Assembly (NCBI RefSeq): GCF_021728395.1
Contig: NZ_JAKKCM010000004.1
Span: 372,001 to 436,000, forward strand
Direction of reading: 5' to 3'
DNA: 64,000 nt
Origin: Vibrio sp. J1-1
Lineage (GTDB): Bacteria > Pseudomonadota > Gammaproteobacteria > Enterobacterales > Vibrionaceae
Shown piece by piece: positions 1-9,134 of the stretch. Under the pieces are notes generated by a model. It was not told the DNA's origin. It did no database searches and saw only the letters and a program-made list of their open reading frames with translations. Made by a program: the position numbers and the translations under genes. Each line of letters opens with the position of its first letter. Position 1 is the stretch's first letter.

Positions 1-993
1 GTCCTGCTCTAGCGCTGATTCTGAATCAACCAGAAGCTCAAGCTCTTCTTGCACTCGGTTAAGCAGGTTGTTTTGCTCAATCAGGGTCTCGCGAGAACCA
101 AATAGCTCAGAACGTAAAGACAGTGTCTGCTCTAGCTTTTTGCGACGCTCGTTAGCGTGGCGCATGTAGTCAGCGGCCACGTAATTGGTAGACTCGGTGA
201 TCAGATGTTTGAACAAGTCACGGTCAGCCTGCGTGGTTTTGATCGCTTCCAGCGTCATGCGGTTTTCGCGCAGCGCCGATTCCATATCCTGGAATGCTTT
301 CTTCACGCCACCGTTTTGGGGCAGAAGGTAGTCACGCAGCGAGCGGGTAATTGCACTGGAGATACCACCGTAAAGGGAGGCTTCAATCAGGCGGTAGAAC
401 TTAGAACGGTCGCCTGAATTACGAAGTTTCTTCGGAATCACACCAAACTCAAACATCTGCGCGTGGTAATCGACGATAGATGAGAAAGCTTTGAATTGAA
501 CGCCTTCAAATTCAGAGATAATGTCTTTAACTTCGTTAATCTGACGCACGCGTGCTTGTGTTGCAGATACGCTCTCAACGAGAACATCCGTCGGCTTCAC
601 ATGGCTTGGCAGCCCTTGGATAACAAACGGTTTGATATCTACTTTCTTGTCACGGCCCGCCACTTGCTGCAGTTTTACCGCAAAAAGCAGACGTTGGTTA
701 CGTGAGTTCACCACATCCAGAGCAGCGTAACACGCGCCCGGTTGCAGCTTACCGTATAGACCTTTGTCACGAGATGATTGGCTACTGCCCGCTTCTGTGG
801 TGTTACGGAAATGCAGTAGCGTTTGGTCAGGGATCAGAGCGGTGATAAATGCCGCCATCGTGGTTGATTTACCTGCACCGTTACCACCGGATAAAGTAGT
901 CACCAGACCATCAATATCAAAGGTACGGGCAAAGAAACCGTTCCAATTGATCATGGTCAGCGATTGATATTTACCACGTTCAATCATGCTCAT
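1..993 (-). CDS. mukB: MukB, chromosome partition/condensation SMC-like ATPase (N-terminal 331 codons; runs off the window)
   Basis: N-terminal head domain of the SMC-like subunit of the MukBEF condensin, which binds DNA and ATP on the nucleoid. The translation begins [11 protein letters not shown] and has the Walker A motif GGNGAGKST near residue 36, followed by the long conserved stretch [15 protein letters not shown] typical of MukB; the coiled coil begins near the window edge. The remaining roughly 1150 residues lie before position 1. The chosen ATG (991-993) overlaps the mukE stop as ATGA; a second ATG two codons on (985-987) matches the usual MIERG start equally well. It is the last gene seen of the cmoM-mukF-mukE-mukB operon, in the same order as in E. 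coli. Confidence 0.97.
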   Translation of the reverse strand, partial: MSMIERGKYQSLTMINWNGFFARTFDIDGLVTTLSGGNGAGKSTTMAAFITALIPDQTLLHFRNTTEAGSSQSSRDKGLYGKLQPGACYAALDVVNSRNQRLLFAVKLQQVAGRDKKVDIKPFVIQGLPSHVKPTDVLVESVSATQARVRQINEVKDIISEFEGVQFKAFSSIVDYHAQMFEFGVIPKKLRNSGDRSKFYRLIEASLYGGISSAITRSLRDYLLPQNGGVKKAFQDMESALRENRMTLEAIKTTQADRDLFKHLITESTNYVAADYMRHANERRKKLEQTLSLRSELFGSRETLIEQNNLLNRVQEELELLVDSESALEQD

Positions 994-1715
994 GCTTCAC
1001 CCTCTTCTATCATTTCTTCTTGGGCTTGATCTTCTTGATCTTCTTCAGACAACAGACTACCTTGGCTAGGTTCTTTGGTATGAACCACCGCTTCACCGTC
1101 ACGGATCAGACGTAATTGAGCTTCACGCATATCATCACCAACACGCACATCCGCACCAAATCGGAATACCGCTTCGCTGATACTGAATTTACCGGTTTCG
1201 CCGATATTGATGATCATACCAAGGCGGCGCAGACGGCGTAGCGAGGTGCGCACTTTTTCAAACAGTTTCTCTTTATCCAGGTCTGAGCCTGTGGCGCGGT
1301 TCGTCACCAGCTTCATGAGTTTCTTTTCATCCACTAACGCCAGCATCTCTTCGTAGAGCTCCTGATTAGTGAAAATACCTTCATGAGCCAGACGTTCCGG
1401 ACTCAGATATAAGAAACACAACACCTTACCCACCAGCATATCCAGCTCAGAAAGAATACTACGACCAATCAAAGACGTAGAACGTGGACGGAGATAGAAG
1501 AAACCTTCTGGCGCTTTAACCAACTCAGTATTGTAACGCTGGTAGAAAGAAGACAGCTCAAGTTCAAAATCCGACAACAATGCGTGGTTATCCAAATCTT
1601 CGCTTGAGATGTGACGCCCAGCTCGTAGCATACTGTCTAGCGCTGGAAACAGAGGGTTAGTAATTGCTTTTGCCAGTTTATCTGACATGTATTCATTAAT
1701 ATCGGTCGATGACAT
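990..1715 (-). CDS. mukE: MukE, condensin accessory subunit
   Basis: MukE forms a complex with the kleisin MukF and modulates MukB ATPase and DNA loading. The 241-residue product starts [17 protein letters not shown] and carries the hallmark stretches [34 protein letters not shown] and [10 protein letters not shown] found in E. coli MukE (about 230 aa). A longer reading from 1817 exists but adds 34 unrelated residues inside mukF, so the ATG at 1713-1715 is preferred. It overlaps the mukF end by 20 bases and the mukB start by 4, which indicates translational coupling and fixed subunit ratios. The C-terminus is strongly acidic (many E and D residues), as in relatives. Confidence 0.97.
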   Translation of the reverse strand: MSSTDINEYMSDKLAKAITNPLFPALDSMLRAGRHISSEDLDNHALLSDFELELSSFYQRYNTELVKAPEGFFYLRPRSTSLIGRSILSELDMLVGKVLCFLYLSPERLAHEGIFTNQELYEEMLALVDEKKLMKLVTNRATGSDLDKEKLFEKVRTSLRRLRRLGMIINIGETGKFSISEAVFRFGADVRVGDDMREAQLRLIRDGEAVVHTKEPSQGSLLSEEDQEDQAQEEMIEEGEA

Positions 1716-3033
1716 TCGCTTGTACCTTTGCCCCAAATTCGTTGATTGATTTCCAGTCTGGTTGAATGGCTTGATAATCCGATTCTGAATAGCCCAGACG
1801 AACAGCCTGATCAACAATAATTCGGGCTAAATCAAAGTGATGAGTAAATGGGTGTTGTGCAAGGTAATCTCGCAGTACCACGCTCAAATCGATTGGTGTG
1901 CCCTGCTCTTTGTGGGCTTTTAGCATGTCACCAATACGCTCTGATAACTCATCATTGACTTGTTGAAATTCTTCGTATTCCACTTCCATCGGAACTTGGC
2001 CTGTTACCTCGTCATCACGCAGTACCAGAGCTTCGTCACGAAGGTCGGATAATCGCTCTGCATCTGCATAAGTCAGATACCAAGGCATATCAAAGTAATC
2101 TTTAATCGATTGACGCAATCGGGAACTGAACGCACGGTTCTTATCCATATCGATAGCGGTACGGATAAACTTATGTACGTGTCGGTCGTAACCGATCCAA
2201 AGATCAATCGCTTGCTGGCCCCAGCTCGTGATGCGGTCCAACTTCATTTGCAGACCAAACAGTGCTTCTTCAATAAACTCAAGTTCAGGGTCGCCATAGA
2301 CAAGCTCCTGAATATCTAGAATCTGAGTTTGCAGCTCATCACTGGCTGCCTGCAAGGTATCTTGAAGTTCACGCAGTGTGCTGGACGTTTCAGACAATAA
2401 CGCTTCACAGTTATTGATGGCTTCTCGCCAATCTTTATTCAGCAGGTCGGCAATCTGCTGTTTCACAGATTGTTGCTGCTCGTCCATAACACGTTGGTTA
2501 AGATCGATTTGGTCGAAGATCTCGCCTACGGAATACTTAAGGACTCCGTACACGTTTTTCTTCCAGTGACCCGGTGTACCACCTTTTTGGGCAGCTTCAA
2601 TCGCTTTCGCCATTTCATCCGCGACCATAGACAGCTGAATAGAAAGGCGAAGTTTTGAAAACTCACGATGACGCACGTAGTAATCCGTGATACCTATCGC
2701 CAGTGGCGACAAGCGGTAGATACTCGCACCGTCAGTCACTTCACTGACAAAACGGCTGATCAGACGCTGCTTAACCATCTCATTGATGGCATTGTTTGCC
2801 CTGAAAGCAGAGGCTTCCCCCGTTTCATCAAATAATCGAGTGACGATAGCAAACGCATCATGCAGTTCACCTTCACCCAATTCATCGTCAAACCTTTCAT
2901 TACTTAGTACTGCGATGGCAATCAAGAACGCCAATCGCTCTGTGGTCAGGTTCAACGAGAAATCTTGCTGCTTAACCCAGCCAACCAATTCATCAATAGG
3001 TTGTTCTGCAGCATTGAGAGTCATCTCACTCAT
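1696..3033 (-). CDS. mukF: MukF, kleisin subunit of the MukBEF condensin
   Basis: MukF dimerises through its N-terminal winged-helix region and bridges MukB heads. The 445-residue product starts [20 protein letters not shown], close to the 440 aa of E. coli MukF, and contains the conserved blocks [54 protein letters not shown] and [20 protein letters not shown]. The start at 3031-3033 has an AGGA ribosome site about 6 bases upstream; a 26-residue upstream extension is rejected because it overlaps cmoM and is not conserved. Only 2 bases separate it from the cmoM stop, so the operon is tightly packed. Confidence 0.97.
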   Translation of the reverse strand: MSEMTLNAAEQPIDELVGWVKQQDFSLNLTTERLAFLIAIAVLSNERFDDELGEGELHDAFAIVTRLFDETGEASAFRANNAINEMVKQRLISRFVSEVTDGASIYRLSPLAIGITDYYVRHREFSKLRLSIQLSMVADEMAKAIEAAQKGGTPGHWKKNVYGVLKYSVGEIFDQIDLNQRVMDEQQQSVKQQIADLLNKDWREAINNCEALLSETSSTLRELQDTLQAASDELQTQILDIQELVYGDPELEFIEEALFGLQMKLDRITSWGQQAIDLWIGYDRHVHKFIRTAIDMDKNRAFSSRLRQSIKDYFDMPWYLTYADAERLSDLRDEALVLRDDEVTGQVPMEVEYEEFQQVNDELSERIGDMLKAHKEQGTPIDLSVVLRDYLAQHPFTHHFDLARIIVDQAVRLGYSESDYQAIQPDWKSINEFGAKVQANVIDRY

Positions 3034-3035
3034 TG

Positions 3036-3827
3036 TTATTCCTGTTTTTCTTTCTTTTTGGCCCACACGTGAATGTAGCGACCTAATGAGAGGTATGGCT
3101 CTTGTCGACAAAGTTGTTTTTCTAGCGCCAACACATCTTCAAACTCGTAATCACCCATGTATTGCATATTTCCTATGTAATCACTGAATGAGCGAATACC
3201 AGATTTACCACAAATACTGAACCCGGAGTCTTCTATCCATTGGTAAACTTCTTCTGGTTTCAGGCCTTTTTGCGGCTGTAGTTTAAATCTTTTTCGGTGG
3301 GGCATGCCGTCCAAAATATGAGGAATGTTGCCACAAACCAAGTTTTTGTAGACTAAACCATGGTGGTTGTAGAACATCACCGACGCAATGCCTCCCGGTT
3401 TCACTTGTTCCAGTACCGTTTCGAGAGCGGTTTTAGGATCAACCAACCACTCCATCACGGCATGAAACATGACAAGATCCACCTGGTTGTCCAAGTGTTC
3501 GCCAATGGACTGGACAGGTGAATGAATCAGGCGATACTGCTCAAGCAAACCATTATTTTCAATATCCTGTTTAGCTAGTTGCAGCATTTCCGAAGATAGA
3601 TCACATAAAGCGACACGATGTCCGAGCTTAGCAAGCTTTTGAGACAGTTGTGCTAAACCACCACCCGCATCCAAAACTTCTAGGGGTTGCTGGTCTGCCT
3701 CTAATTCACTTAGAATCTGTAGAAAATCTTCCCACACAATAATTTGGCGGATCTCCCCTTTATCGGAGCCGTAAATATTTTTTGCAAATTTGTGGGCGAT
3801 ATCGTCGAAATTGCGGTCTTCTGTCAC
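3036..3827 (-). CDS. cmoM: CmoM, tRNA 5-carboxymethoxyuridine methyltransferase (SmtA family)
   Basis: SAM-dependent methyltransferase that methylates cmo5U34 of certain tRNAs to mcmo5U. It has the class I SAM-binding motif [16 protein letters not shown], the CDLSSEM strand and the post-motif [11 protein letters not shown]; the C-terminus [19 protein letters not shown] matches E. coli CmoM/SmtA. I chose the GTG at 3825-3827, giving [14 protein letters not shown], because this aligns with the E. coli N-terminus MQDRNFDD. A TTG at 3870-3872 would add 15 residues. Neither has a strong ribosome site. It is first in the cmoM-mukFEB operon and is divergent from elyC across about 115 bases that must hold both promoters. 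Confidence 0.93.
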   Translation of the reverse strand: MTEDRNFDDIAHKFAKNIYGSDKGEIRQIIVWEDFLQILSELEADQQPLEVLDAGGGLAQLSQKLAKLGHRVALCDLSSEMLQLAKQDIENNGLLEQYRLIHSPVQSIGEHLDNQVDLVMFHAVMEWLVDPKTALETVLEQVKPGGIASVMFYNHHGLVYKNLVCGNIPHILDGMPHRKRFKLQPQKGLKPEEVYQWIEDSGFSICGKSGIRSFSDYIGNMQYMGDYEFEDVLALEKQLCRQEPYLSLGRYIHVWAKKKEKQE

Positions 3828-3941
3828 TTCTGCTGAGTTATCATAACGGATTGTGTCGCTATTCTGGCACAAGGAAAGCAGGAATAAAGAGGAATACCCT
3901 CATTTTTATTTTCAATTGATGTTTTTTCGGACTATTTATGT

Positions 3942-4727
3942 ATGTTTGAGCTGAAAAAAGTAGTGTCAGCTATGCTCATGCCCTTACCAGCATTGCTGCT
4001 GATAGGATTATTGGGCCTGGCTCTCATTAGTTTTACCATTAAGCGTAAAACCGGCTGCTTCGTTGTTTTATTCTCTTTTGTCGGCATTTTCCTTGTTGCC
4101 TTCCAGCCTGTTTCAACCAAGCTTCTTATGCCACTGGAACGTGAGCACAAAGCGTTTCTTCCCGTTTCCGGAGCCATCGACTACGTGATGGTGCTAGGCA
4201 ATGGCCATGTTATCGATGACGAGATTCCACCAACTTCCCAGTTAAGTCGTGCTGCTCTTATGCGTTTAACCGAGGGAATCCGAATTTTGCGCATGTACCC
4301 TGGTGCCAAATTAATTTTATCTGGTTATGCCGGTGGCTCTGAAATCAGCCATGCGCGTATGATGGCAAACGTGGCTCTGGCGCTCGGTGTGGCGAAATCC
4401 GATATTATTTTATTGGAAGACGCGAAAGACACATGGGAGGAAGCACGTCAGGCTGCGGCGTTTGTGCAGCAAAAGGAAATTGTTTTGGTTACCTCGGCCA
4501 GCCATATGAACCGAGCTCTGTATGAGTTTAATGCAGCAGGAATTAAACCCATCCCAGCGCCGACAAACTTCTTAGCCATCGAAGACGTTAATCAACCTTG
4601 GGAAAAATACTCACCGAAAGCGCGTTATTTAGAGCAAACCGAATTGTTCTGGCATGAATATCTCGGCAGTATCTGGCAACGCTTGCGTGATACGGTAGGA
4701 CAAACGCCAATGGTCGAGCCTCAATAG
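3942..4727 (+). CDS. elyC: ElyC, envelope biogenesis factor (DUF218 domain)
   Basis: Inner-membrane protein with two N-terminal membrane segments (about residues 10-32 and 38-55) followed by a DUF218/YdcF-like domain. In E. coli ElyC is needed for peptidoglycan assembly at low temperature and is linked to the undecaprenyl-phosphate carrier. Seen here: LKKVVSAMLMPLPALLLIG at the start, the DYVMVLGNGHV strand, SRAALMRLTEGIR, the LILSGYAGG loop, the VTSASHMNRALYEF active-region motif and PAPTNFLAIED, all at the same positions as in E. coli ElyC. The elyC-cmoM-mukFEB neighbourhood is also that of E. coli, which supports orthology. A strong hairpin terminator follows. Confidence 0.9.
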   Translation: MFELKKVVSAMLMPLPALLLIGLLGLALISFTIKRKTGCFVVLFSFVGIFLVAFQPVSTKLLMPLEREHKAFLPVSGAIDYVMVLGNGHVIDDEIPPTSQLSRAALMRLTEGIRILRMYPGAKLILSGYAGGSEISHARMMANVALALGVAKSDIILLEDAKDTWEEARQAAAFVQQKEIVLVTSASHMNRALYEFNAAGIKPIPAPTNFLAIEDVNQPWEKYSPKARYLEQTELFWHEYLGSIWQRLRDTVGQTPMVEPQ

Positions 4728-4765
4728 GTATGTGATAATTTTATCGCTAAAGACCACTTACAGAG

Positions 4766-4799
4766 ACGAAAAAGGAGAGCGACTGCTCTCCTTTTTCGT
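4766..4799. terminator. Bidirectional terminator between elyC and torR
   Basis: A 15-bp perfect inverted repeat, ACGAAAAAGGAGAGC with its complement, around a 4-base loop. The A- and T-runs inside the arms can serve as U-tracts in both directions. It lies between the convergent ends of elyC and torR. Confidence 0.9.
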
Positions 4800-4826
4800 T
4801 ATTAGTATTGCTTAGAATTACGATTA

Positions 4827-5537
4827 TTAATCACCAGCAAACATGTAACCTTCCCCATGAACCGTAACAAAGATTTGCGGGTTTTTAGGGTCAAACTCCA
4901 TCTTCGCGCGCATACGTCTAATTAAGACATCTATGGTACGGTCATTCGGTGCATCAACACGATGGCTGATCATATTCAAAATACGTTCGCGGCTTAGCAC
5001 TTGATTTGGGTAAGACGATAACGCTACCAAAAGCTCGTATTCGGCTTTGGTTAGTTTGACCGGTTCACCATTACGGCTCAAAGCGCGACGTTGAATATCA
5101 AACGTCCACTCGCCAAAACGGACAATATGCTGTTCGTTCGTTTCGTTCGCTTTGTTTGAGCCATTGCGCGCATTCGAAATGCGCCACAGCAAGTTTTTAA
5201 CACGAACTAATAACTCGCGGAGTTCAAAAGGTTTGGTAACATAATCGTCTGCCCCCATTTCCAGGCCAACAATTTTGTCGATGCTATCCGTGCGTCCTGT
5301 GACTAGTATGATACCAATATCCGATTGGCTACGTAATTCACGCGTAAGCATCAGGCCGTCTTCACCCGGCAAGTTAATATCCAGCATGACAAGATCAACA
5401 TCACCAGCTTGCAGCACTTCACGCATTTGCATGCCGCTCTCTGCTTCACTGACTGTATAACCTTCATTTTGGAAATAACCCGCTAGCTTACTTCGAGTTA
5501 CAACATCATCTTCTACGACTAATACGTGATAGCTCAT
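4827..5537 (-). CDS. torR: TorR, OmpR-family response regulator of TMAO respiration
   Basis: Two-component response regulator. In E. coli TorS/TorR activates torCAD for respiration on trimethylamine N-oxide, an osmolyte abundant in marine animals. Receiver domain: acidic pocket at residues 10-11, phosphoacceptor D53 in MLDINLPG, conserved K102 in VTKPFE. The C-terminal winged helix (about 135-235) has the recognition stretch TIDVLIRRMRAKM. The linker and NLLWRISNAR segment match TorR better than the paralogue ArcA. It is 236 aa, the usual length. It is transcribed divergently from torD. No torS kinase or torCA reductase genes are in the window, so they must lie elsewhere. Confidence 0.88.
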   Translation of the reverse strand: MSYHVLVVEDDVVTRSKLAGYFQNEGYTVSEAESGMQMREVLQAGDVDLVMLDINLPGEDGLMLTRELRSQSDIGIILVTGRTDSIDKIVGLEMGADDYVTKPFELRELLVRVKNLLWRISNARNGSNKANETNEQHIVRFGEWTFDIQRRALSRNGEPVKLTKAEYELLVALSSYPNQVLSRERILNMISHRVDAPNDRTIDVLIRRMRAKMEFDPKNPQIFVTVHGEGYMFAGD

Positions 5538-5576
5538 TTACACCACTTTCTGTCATTTTATTATTCGAGATGTATT

Positions 5577-5727
5577 CTATTCATAACTATTAACATTTCT
5601 AGTCGTAGGCTGACTAAAAAGCAAGATTCAGTGATTTTGTTGATTCAAAACAAGCTTACCGAACCCTGTTAATAAATAGACATATTTTGCTATAAAACAT
5701 CATAGTTATAGTTACTGCTGTTCATTT
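5577..5727. promoter_or_regulatory. torR-torD divergent regulatory region with two candidate tor boxes
   Basis: The 265-base gap between torR and torD contains CTATTCATAA (5577-5586, near torR) and CTGTTCATTT (5718-5727, near torD). Each matches 8 of 10 positions of the decameric tor box CTGTTCATAT known from E. coli. One copy beside each gene would fit autoregulation of torR and activation of torD. This is pattern matching only; decamers this AT-rich also arise by chance. Confidence 0.4.
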
Positions 5728-5802
5728 TAATTGATTACACTTAAAGGACATCTGAATTTGATTTTGTGATGCCAGAAATTAAGCATCATTCAGGAGCCTA
5801 AA

Positions 5803-6450
5803 ATGCAAGAAGTGAAAGCTTTTAACGAAAAACGCGCCGAAATTTACTGGTGGTTTTCTAGCTTATTCGCCAAGGAACTGACAGACAAAGAGCTGGAGGC
5901 TTATCACAGTGTAGAAATTCGCAGCTTTTTAGCGGGCTTAGGTGAAAATGAATCTCTCAAACCCGCAATTGATAACCTTGTTGACGCTCTGAATCGTTTA
6001 CAAGACCGTGAAGATGCTCAACTTGAGCTTGCAGCAGACTTTTGTGAGCTGTTCTTAAAGACAGAAAAGTACGGCGCACTTCCTTACGCTTCAATGTACA
6101 TTGGCAAATCAGGTTTACTCAACGACAAACCAGCAGAAGAAATGGAAAAGTTGATGGCTGAGTTTGGTGTCCAAGTTGACGACAGTCTAAAAGAACCCGC
6201 CGATCACTTAGCGGTAGAACTGGACTTCTTGGGTAACATGATCATCCGCTCCAATGAGTTTGAGCAAGAGAAACATATGGAAGAAGCCTTCGTTAAACAA
6301 AGTGAATTCATCAAAGATCAACTCATGTCTTGGCTACCGCAGTTCGCTCATAAGTGTCAGCAACTGGATGACTTTGGTTTCTACGCCAGCGTCACGCAAC
6401 TATTAATTGCATTTTGTAAACTGGACAACGCTTACCTTCTTGGTGAATAA
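5803..6450 (+). CDS. torD: TorD, cytoplasmic chaperone of the TMAO reductase TorA
   Basis: TorD binds the apo-TorA signal peptide and core and allows molybdenum-cofactor insertion before Tat export. The 215-residue product has the TorD/DmsD signature: the N-terminal [18 protein letters not shown] helix, the central [20 protein letters not shown] segment, and the hinge [17 protein letters not shown] (the E-P-x-D-H motif of this family). A clear AGGAG ribosome site sits 5 bases before the ATG. In E. coli torD is the last gene of torCAD, whereas here it stands alone opposite torR, which suggests the chaperone is supplied to a reductase gene located elsewhere. Confidence 0.92.
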   Translation: MQEVKAFNEKRAEIYWWFSSLFAKELTDKELEAYHSVEIRSFLAGLGENESLKPAIDNLVDALNRLQDREDAQLELAADFCELFLKTEKYGALPYASMYIGKSGLLNDKPAEEMEKLMAEFGVQVDDSLKEPADHLAVELDFLGNMIIRSNEFEQEKHMEEAFVKQSEFIKDQLMSWLPQFAHKCQQLDDFGFYASVTQLLIAFCKLDNAYLLGE

Positions 6451-6464
6451 TTGCCGCCTATTTT

Positions 6465-6495
6465 GGGAGCCTGTCTTTTAGGTTCCCTATCTTTT
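6465..6495 (+). terminator. Terminator after torD
   Basis: Stem GGGAGCC / GGTTCCC (one G-U pair) with a 9-base loop, followed by TATCTTTTATT, starting 15 bases after the torD stop. Confidence 0.7.
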
Positions 6496-6582
6496 ATTCG
6501 TTAACTATAAAAATTATTCCGAATGCTTGCTTTGTAGCAATCAAAATGTGACTTAATAGGCACAAAACCATTGCTTAAATTA

Positions 6583-6631
6583 TTGCCAGCCTGCCCGCAT
6601 AGGGATAAAATGTGAACGCAAACGATTAAAT
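6583..6631 (+). promoter_or_regulatory. purR promoter with an overlapping PurR operator
   Basis: A sigma-70 promoter TTGCCA (6583-6588), 17-base spacer, TAAAAT (6606-6611) predicts a start near 6618. The 16-mer ACGCAAACGATTAAAT (6616-6631) matches the PurR operator consensus ACGCAAACGTTTTCNT in its left half. An operator on the transcription start would give the negative autoregulation known for purR in E. coli. The purR start codon is about 265 bases downstream, leaving a long leader. Confidence 0.75.
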
Positions 6632-6644
6632 ATGATTTTAATGT

Positions 6645-6669
6645 AAACCGCTGAAATAAAGCGGTTTTT
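6645..6669 (+). terminator. Intrinsic-terminator-like hairpin in the purR leader
   Basis: AAACCGC, an 8-10 base loop, then GCGGTTTTT: a 7-bp stem ending in a T-run, only about 30 bases after the predicted transcription start. Read literally, the promoter plus this hairpin gives a transcript of about 50 bases, either a small RNA or premature termination (attenuation) ahead of purR. The stem is short, so some readthrough is expected. Confidence 0.5.
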
Positions 6670-6683
6670 GTATTTTCTTAATA

Positions 6684-6732
6684 GGTTGATAACTATGCTT
6701 CACTCATCTGAAGAAAATGAGCTTTATCAACC
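6684..6732 (+). other. Long leader hairpin and possible 27-codon ORF upstream of purR
   Basis: GGTTGATAA (6684-6692) pairs with TTATCAACC (6724-6732), and CTCAT (6703-6707) with ATGAG (6717-6721) inside it, forming a nested stem-loop. An ORF begins at the ATG at 6694 within the stem and runs to a TAA at 6775-6777 (27 codons; starts MLHSSEENELYQPLL), with an AGGTTG sequence 5 bases upstream that could act as a weak ribosome site. The hairpin would occlude that site. No function is recognised; the ORF may be chance. Confidence 0.35.
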
Positions 6733-6883
6733 GCTGTTGCTACATACCCTCTACCGACTTCGGAGTAAGCACTGCTAAACATACTCAGCGCCAATGTTTT
6801 TATTGCGCTAAGTTTACAAAAGACGAACAGCAAAAGGGTTTATCCTCCGCGGTATATTCGTAGCTCGAAACAGGACACCATGT

Positions 6884-7888
6884 ATGGCCACTATAAAAGA
6901 CGTTGCTCGATTAGCCGGCGTTTCTACAACTACAGTTTCGCACGTTATCAACAAGACGCGTTTTGTTGCAGAAGCAACACAAGAAAAAGTAATGAAAGCC
7001 GTTGATGAGCTTAACTACGCACCAAGTGCAGTTGCTCGTAGCTTGAAATGTAACTCAACTCGCACCATCGGTATGTTGGTGACACAATCTACCAACCTAT
7101 TCTTCTCTGAAGTCATCGATGGTGTAGAGAGTTACTGCTACCGCCAAGGCTACACACTGATCCTGTGTAACACTGGTGGTATCTATGAAAAGCAAAGAGA
7201 TTACATACGCATGCTCGCAGAAAAGCGTGTAGATGGCATACTGGTAATGTGTTCTGACCTGACAGAAGAGCTGAAACAAATGCTTGACCGTCATGCTGAT
7301 ATTCCGAAAGTTGTCATGGACTGGGGCCCAGAAAGCTCGCAAGCAGACAAAATCATGGATAATTCAGAAGAAGGCGGTTATATCGCGACCAAGTACCTGA
7401 TTGATAATGGTCATACCGATATTGCTTGCTTAAGTGGCCACTTTGAAAAACTCGCATGCCAAGAGCGTATTGCAGGCTTCCGTCGAGCAATGGCAGAAGC
7501 GAATATACCGGTAAACGAAGACTGGATTCTGGAAGGTAACTTTGAATGTGATACCGCAGTTTTGGTCGCAGACAAAATTACCGCCATGGAACAACGTCCA
7601 ACGGCCGTATTCTGTTTCAATGATACTATGGCTTTGGGCTTAATGAGCCGTCTACAACAAAATGGCATTAAGATTCCTGACGACGTCTCTGTCGTTGGTT
7701 ACGACAATATCGAATTGGCAGAGTACTTCTCTCCGCCACTAACAACGATACACCAACCAAAACGTCGTGTCGGTAAAAATGCCTTCGAGATTCTTCTTGA
7801 GCGTATTAAAGATAAAGAACACGAAAAACGCATTTTTGAAATGCAGCCAGAGTTGGTTATTCGAAATACTGTCAAAAAACTCAAATAG
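6884..7888 (+). CDS. purR: PurR, purine-biosynthesis repressor (LacI/GalR family)
   Basis: DNA-binding repressor that uses hypoxanthine or guanine as corepressor and controls purine biosynthesis genes. The 334-residue product starts [28 protein letters not shown], the LacI-type helix-turn-helix, followed by the hinge helix PSAVARSLK (residues about 47-56) and a periplasmic-binding-protein-like core with [17 protein letters not shown] and [18 protein letters not shown]. Length and N-terminus match E. coli PurR (341 aa). It is monocistronic: a PurR operator lies in its own leader and a strong terminator follows at once. The start ATG lies 5 bases after CAGGA-type sequence. Confidence 0.95.
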   Translation: MATIKDVARLAGVSTTTVSHVINKTRFVAEATQEKVMKAVDELNYAPSAVARSLKCNSTRTIGMLVTQSTNLFFSEVIDGVESYCYRQGYTLILCNTGGIYEKQRDYIRMLAEKRVDGILVMCSDLTEELKQMLDRHADIPKVVMDWGPESSQADKIMDNSEEGGYIATKYLIDNGHTDIACLSGHFEKLACQERIAGFRRAMAEANIPVNEDWILEGNFECDTAVLVADKITAMEQRPTAVFCFNDTMALGLMSRLQQNGIKIPDDVSVVGYDNIELAEYFSPPLTTIHQPKRRVGKNAFEILLERIKDKEHEKRIFEMQPELVIRNTVKKLK

Positions 7889-7892
7889 TTAC

Positions 7893-7923
7893 AATAAGCG
7901 CTCGCTAGAGCGCTTATTTTTTT
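7893..7923 (+). terminator. Terminator after purR
   Basis: Perfect stem AATAAGCGCTC / GAGCGCTTATT with a short loop and a run of seven T, 5 bases after the purR stop. Confidence 0.92.
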
Positions 7924-8156
7924 ACCCGAAAATTAACTTTTACTGCCCTTTTTGGTCACTACAGTCAGTAAACGTTTTATAAGTTACTGTTTTGTTTAAA
8001 CACAACTCATCTCACATAACCTCACAATTCGCACTCAAACCTCAATCCAAAATGTGAAACCACAAGCATAAAAGCATGACGTTTTACTGAAGCAGTATCA
8101 CACTTTGATCGCTGGATTGTGATGTTAATTCAAGATAAAAAGTATTCTCAACGTGT

Positions 8157-8247
8157 CACGCACAGGGCAAACCATCCGAAAGGGTGGGACGCAAAGCTTC
8201 CGGCCTTAACCATTTTATAAATGGAAGGTAGCGGGGTTACCGATGGC
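8157..8247 (+). ncRNA. Cyclic di-GMP-I riboswitch aptamer (GEMM-I), Vc2-like
   Basis: The sequence closely follows the crystallised V. cholerae Vc2 aptamer: CACGCACAGGGCAAACC opening, stem capped by a GAAA tetraloop (CCATCC-GAAA-GGGTGG), junction GGGACGCAAAGC with the ligand-stacking guanine, second helix CTTCCGGCC with its distal hairpin, the tetraloop-receptor side GGTAGCGGGG, and the closing strand TTACCGATGG. In vibrios this class sits upstream of tfoY, and the next gene here is a TfoX/Y-type ORF. It senses the second messenger that sets the motile/sessile choice. Recognised by sequence comparison from memory; a covariance-model scan would confirm. Confidence 0.96.
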
Positions 8248-8307
8248 AAATATGCATATAATGAGTTTACTCAATAATGACATTGTTCCTGCATGTATTT
8301 GCTATTC

Positions 8308-8351
8308 TCTCGGACCTGACTTTTGGTGGCGTAATATTAATTACACCGAGA
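8308..8351 (+). promoter_or_regulatory. Likely expression platform: stem sequestering the tfoY ribosome site
   Basis: TCTCGG (8308-8313) can pair with CCGAGA (8346-8351), which contains the only purine-rich candidate ribosome site, 9 bases before the tfoY ATG. Inside it GTAAT (8331-8335) pairs with ATTAC (8340-8344) around ATTA. There is no U-tract, so control at translation rather than by termination is the simpler reading. How aptamer state alters this stem cannot be read from sequence alone. Confidence 0.5.
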
Positions 8352-8360
8352 TAACACATC

Positions 8361-8951
8361 ATGGATAAACCGATACTCAAAGATTCTATGAAGCTATTTG
8401 AGGCACTTGGTACGATCAAGTCGCGCTCAATGTTTGGTGGCTTCGGACTTTTCGCCGATGAGACGATGTTTGCACTGGTTGTGAATGATCAACTTCATAT
8501 ACGAGCAGACCAACAAACTTCATCTAACTTCGAGAAGCAAGGGCTAAAACCGTACGTTTATAAAAAGCGAGGTTTTCCAGTCGTTACTAAGTACTATGCG
8601 ATTTCCGACGACTTATGGGAATCCAGTGAACGCTTGATAGAAGTAGCGAAGAAGTCGTTAGAACAAGCCAATTTGGAAAAAAAGCAACAGGCAAGTAGTA
8701 AGCCTGACAGGTTGAAAGATCTGCCTAACTTACGACTAGCAACAGAAAGAATGCTTAAGAAAGCAGGGATAAAATCAGTTGAACAGCTTGAAGAAAAAGG
8801 CGCATTGAACGCTTACAAAGCGATACGTGACTCTCACTCCGCAAAAGTAAGTATTGAGCTGCTGTGGGCTTTAGAAGGAGCGATAAACGGCACGCACTGG
8901 AGCGTCGTTCCTCAATCTCGAAGAGAAGAGCTAAAAAATGCGCTTTCTTAA
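8361..8951 (+). CDS. tfoY: TfoY, TfoX-family regulator under c-di-GMP riboswitch control
   Basis: TfoX-family protein with both canonical domains: the N-terminal TfoX domain (about residues 8-100; [22 protein letters not shown]) and the C-terminal helical TfoX domain (about 112-190; [23 protein letters not shown], then [12 protein letters not shown] and [14 protein letters not shown]). TfoX and TfoY are the two vibrio paralogues; TfoX induces competence on chitin, while TfoY promotes motility and type VI secretion. The riboswitch immediately upstream, known for tfoY, decides which paralogue this is. It is 196 aa, the typical size, and monocistronic with its own terminator. Confidence 0.93.
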   Translation: MDKPILKDSMKLFEALGTIKSRSMFGGFGLFADETMFALVVNDQLHIRADQQTSSNFEKQGLKPYVYKKRGFPVVTKYYAISDDLWESSERLIEVAKKSLEQANLEKKQQASSKPDRLKDLPNLRLATERMLKKAGIKSVEQLEEKGALNAYKAIRDSHSAKVSIELLWALEGAINGTHWSVVPQSRREELKNALS

Positions 8952-8980
8952 GCTATAGGTATAAACCTATCGTACGTATA

Positions 8981-9010
8981 AAAACCGCAGCTTAGACTGC
9001 GGTTTTTTTT
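8981..9010 (+). terminator. Terminator after tfoY
   Basis: Stem AACCGCAG / CTGCGGTT with a 5-base loop followed by eight T, about 30 bases after the tfoY stop. Confidence 0.93.
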
Positions 9011-9134
9011 GAAATTTTTTCCGAGATAAACCTGTCTATTTGTCCATATATCAATCAAGTAATATCAAGTACCATATTTCACCAATGGTATCTGTTAACC
9101 TTTTAGAACAAGGCAGCCCTTCTGGAGTACGAAA

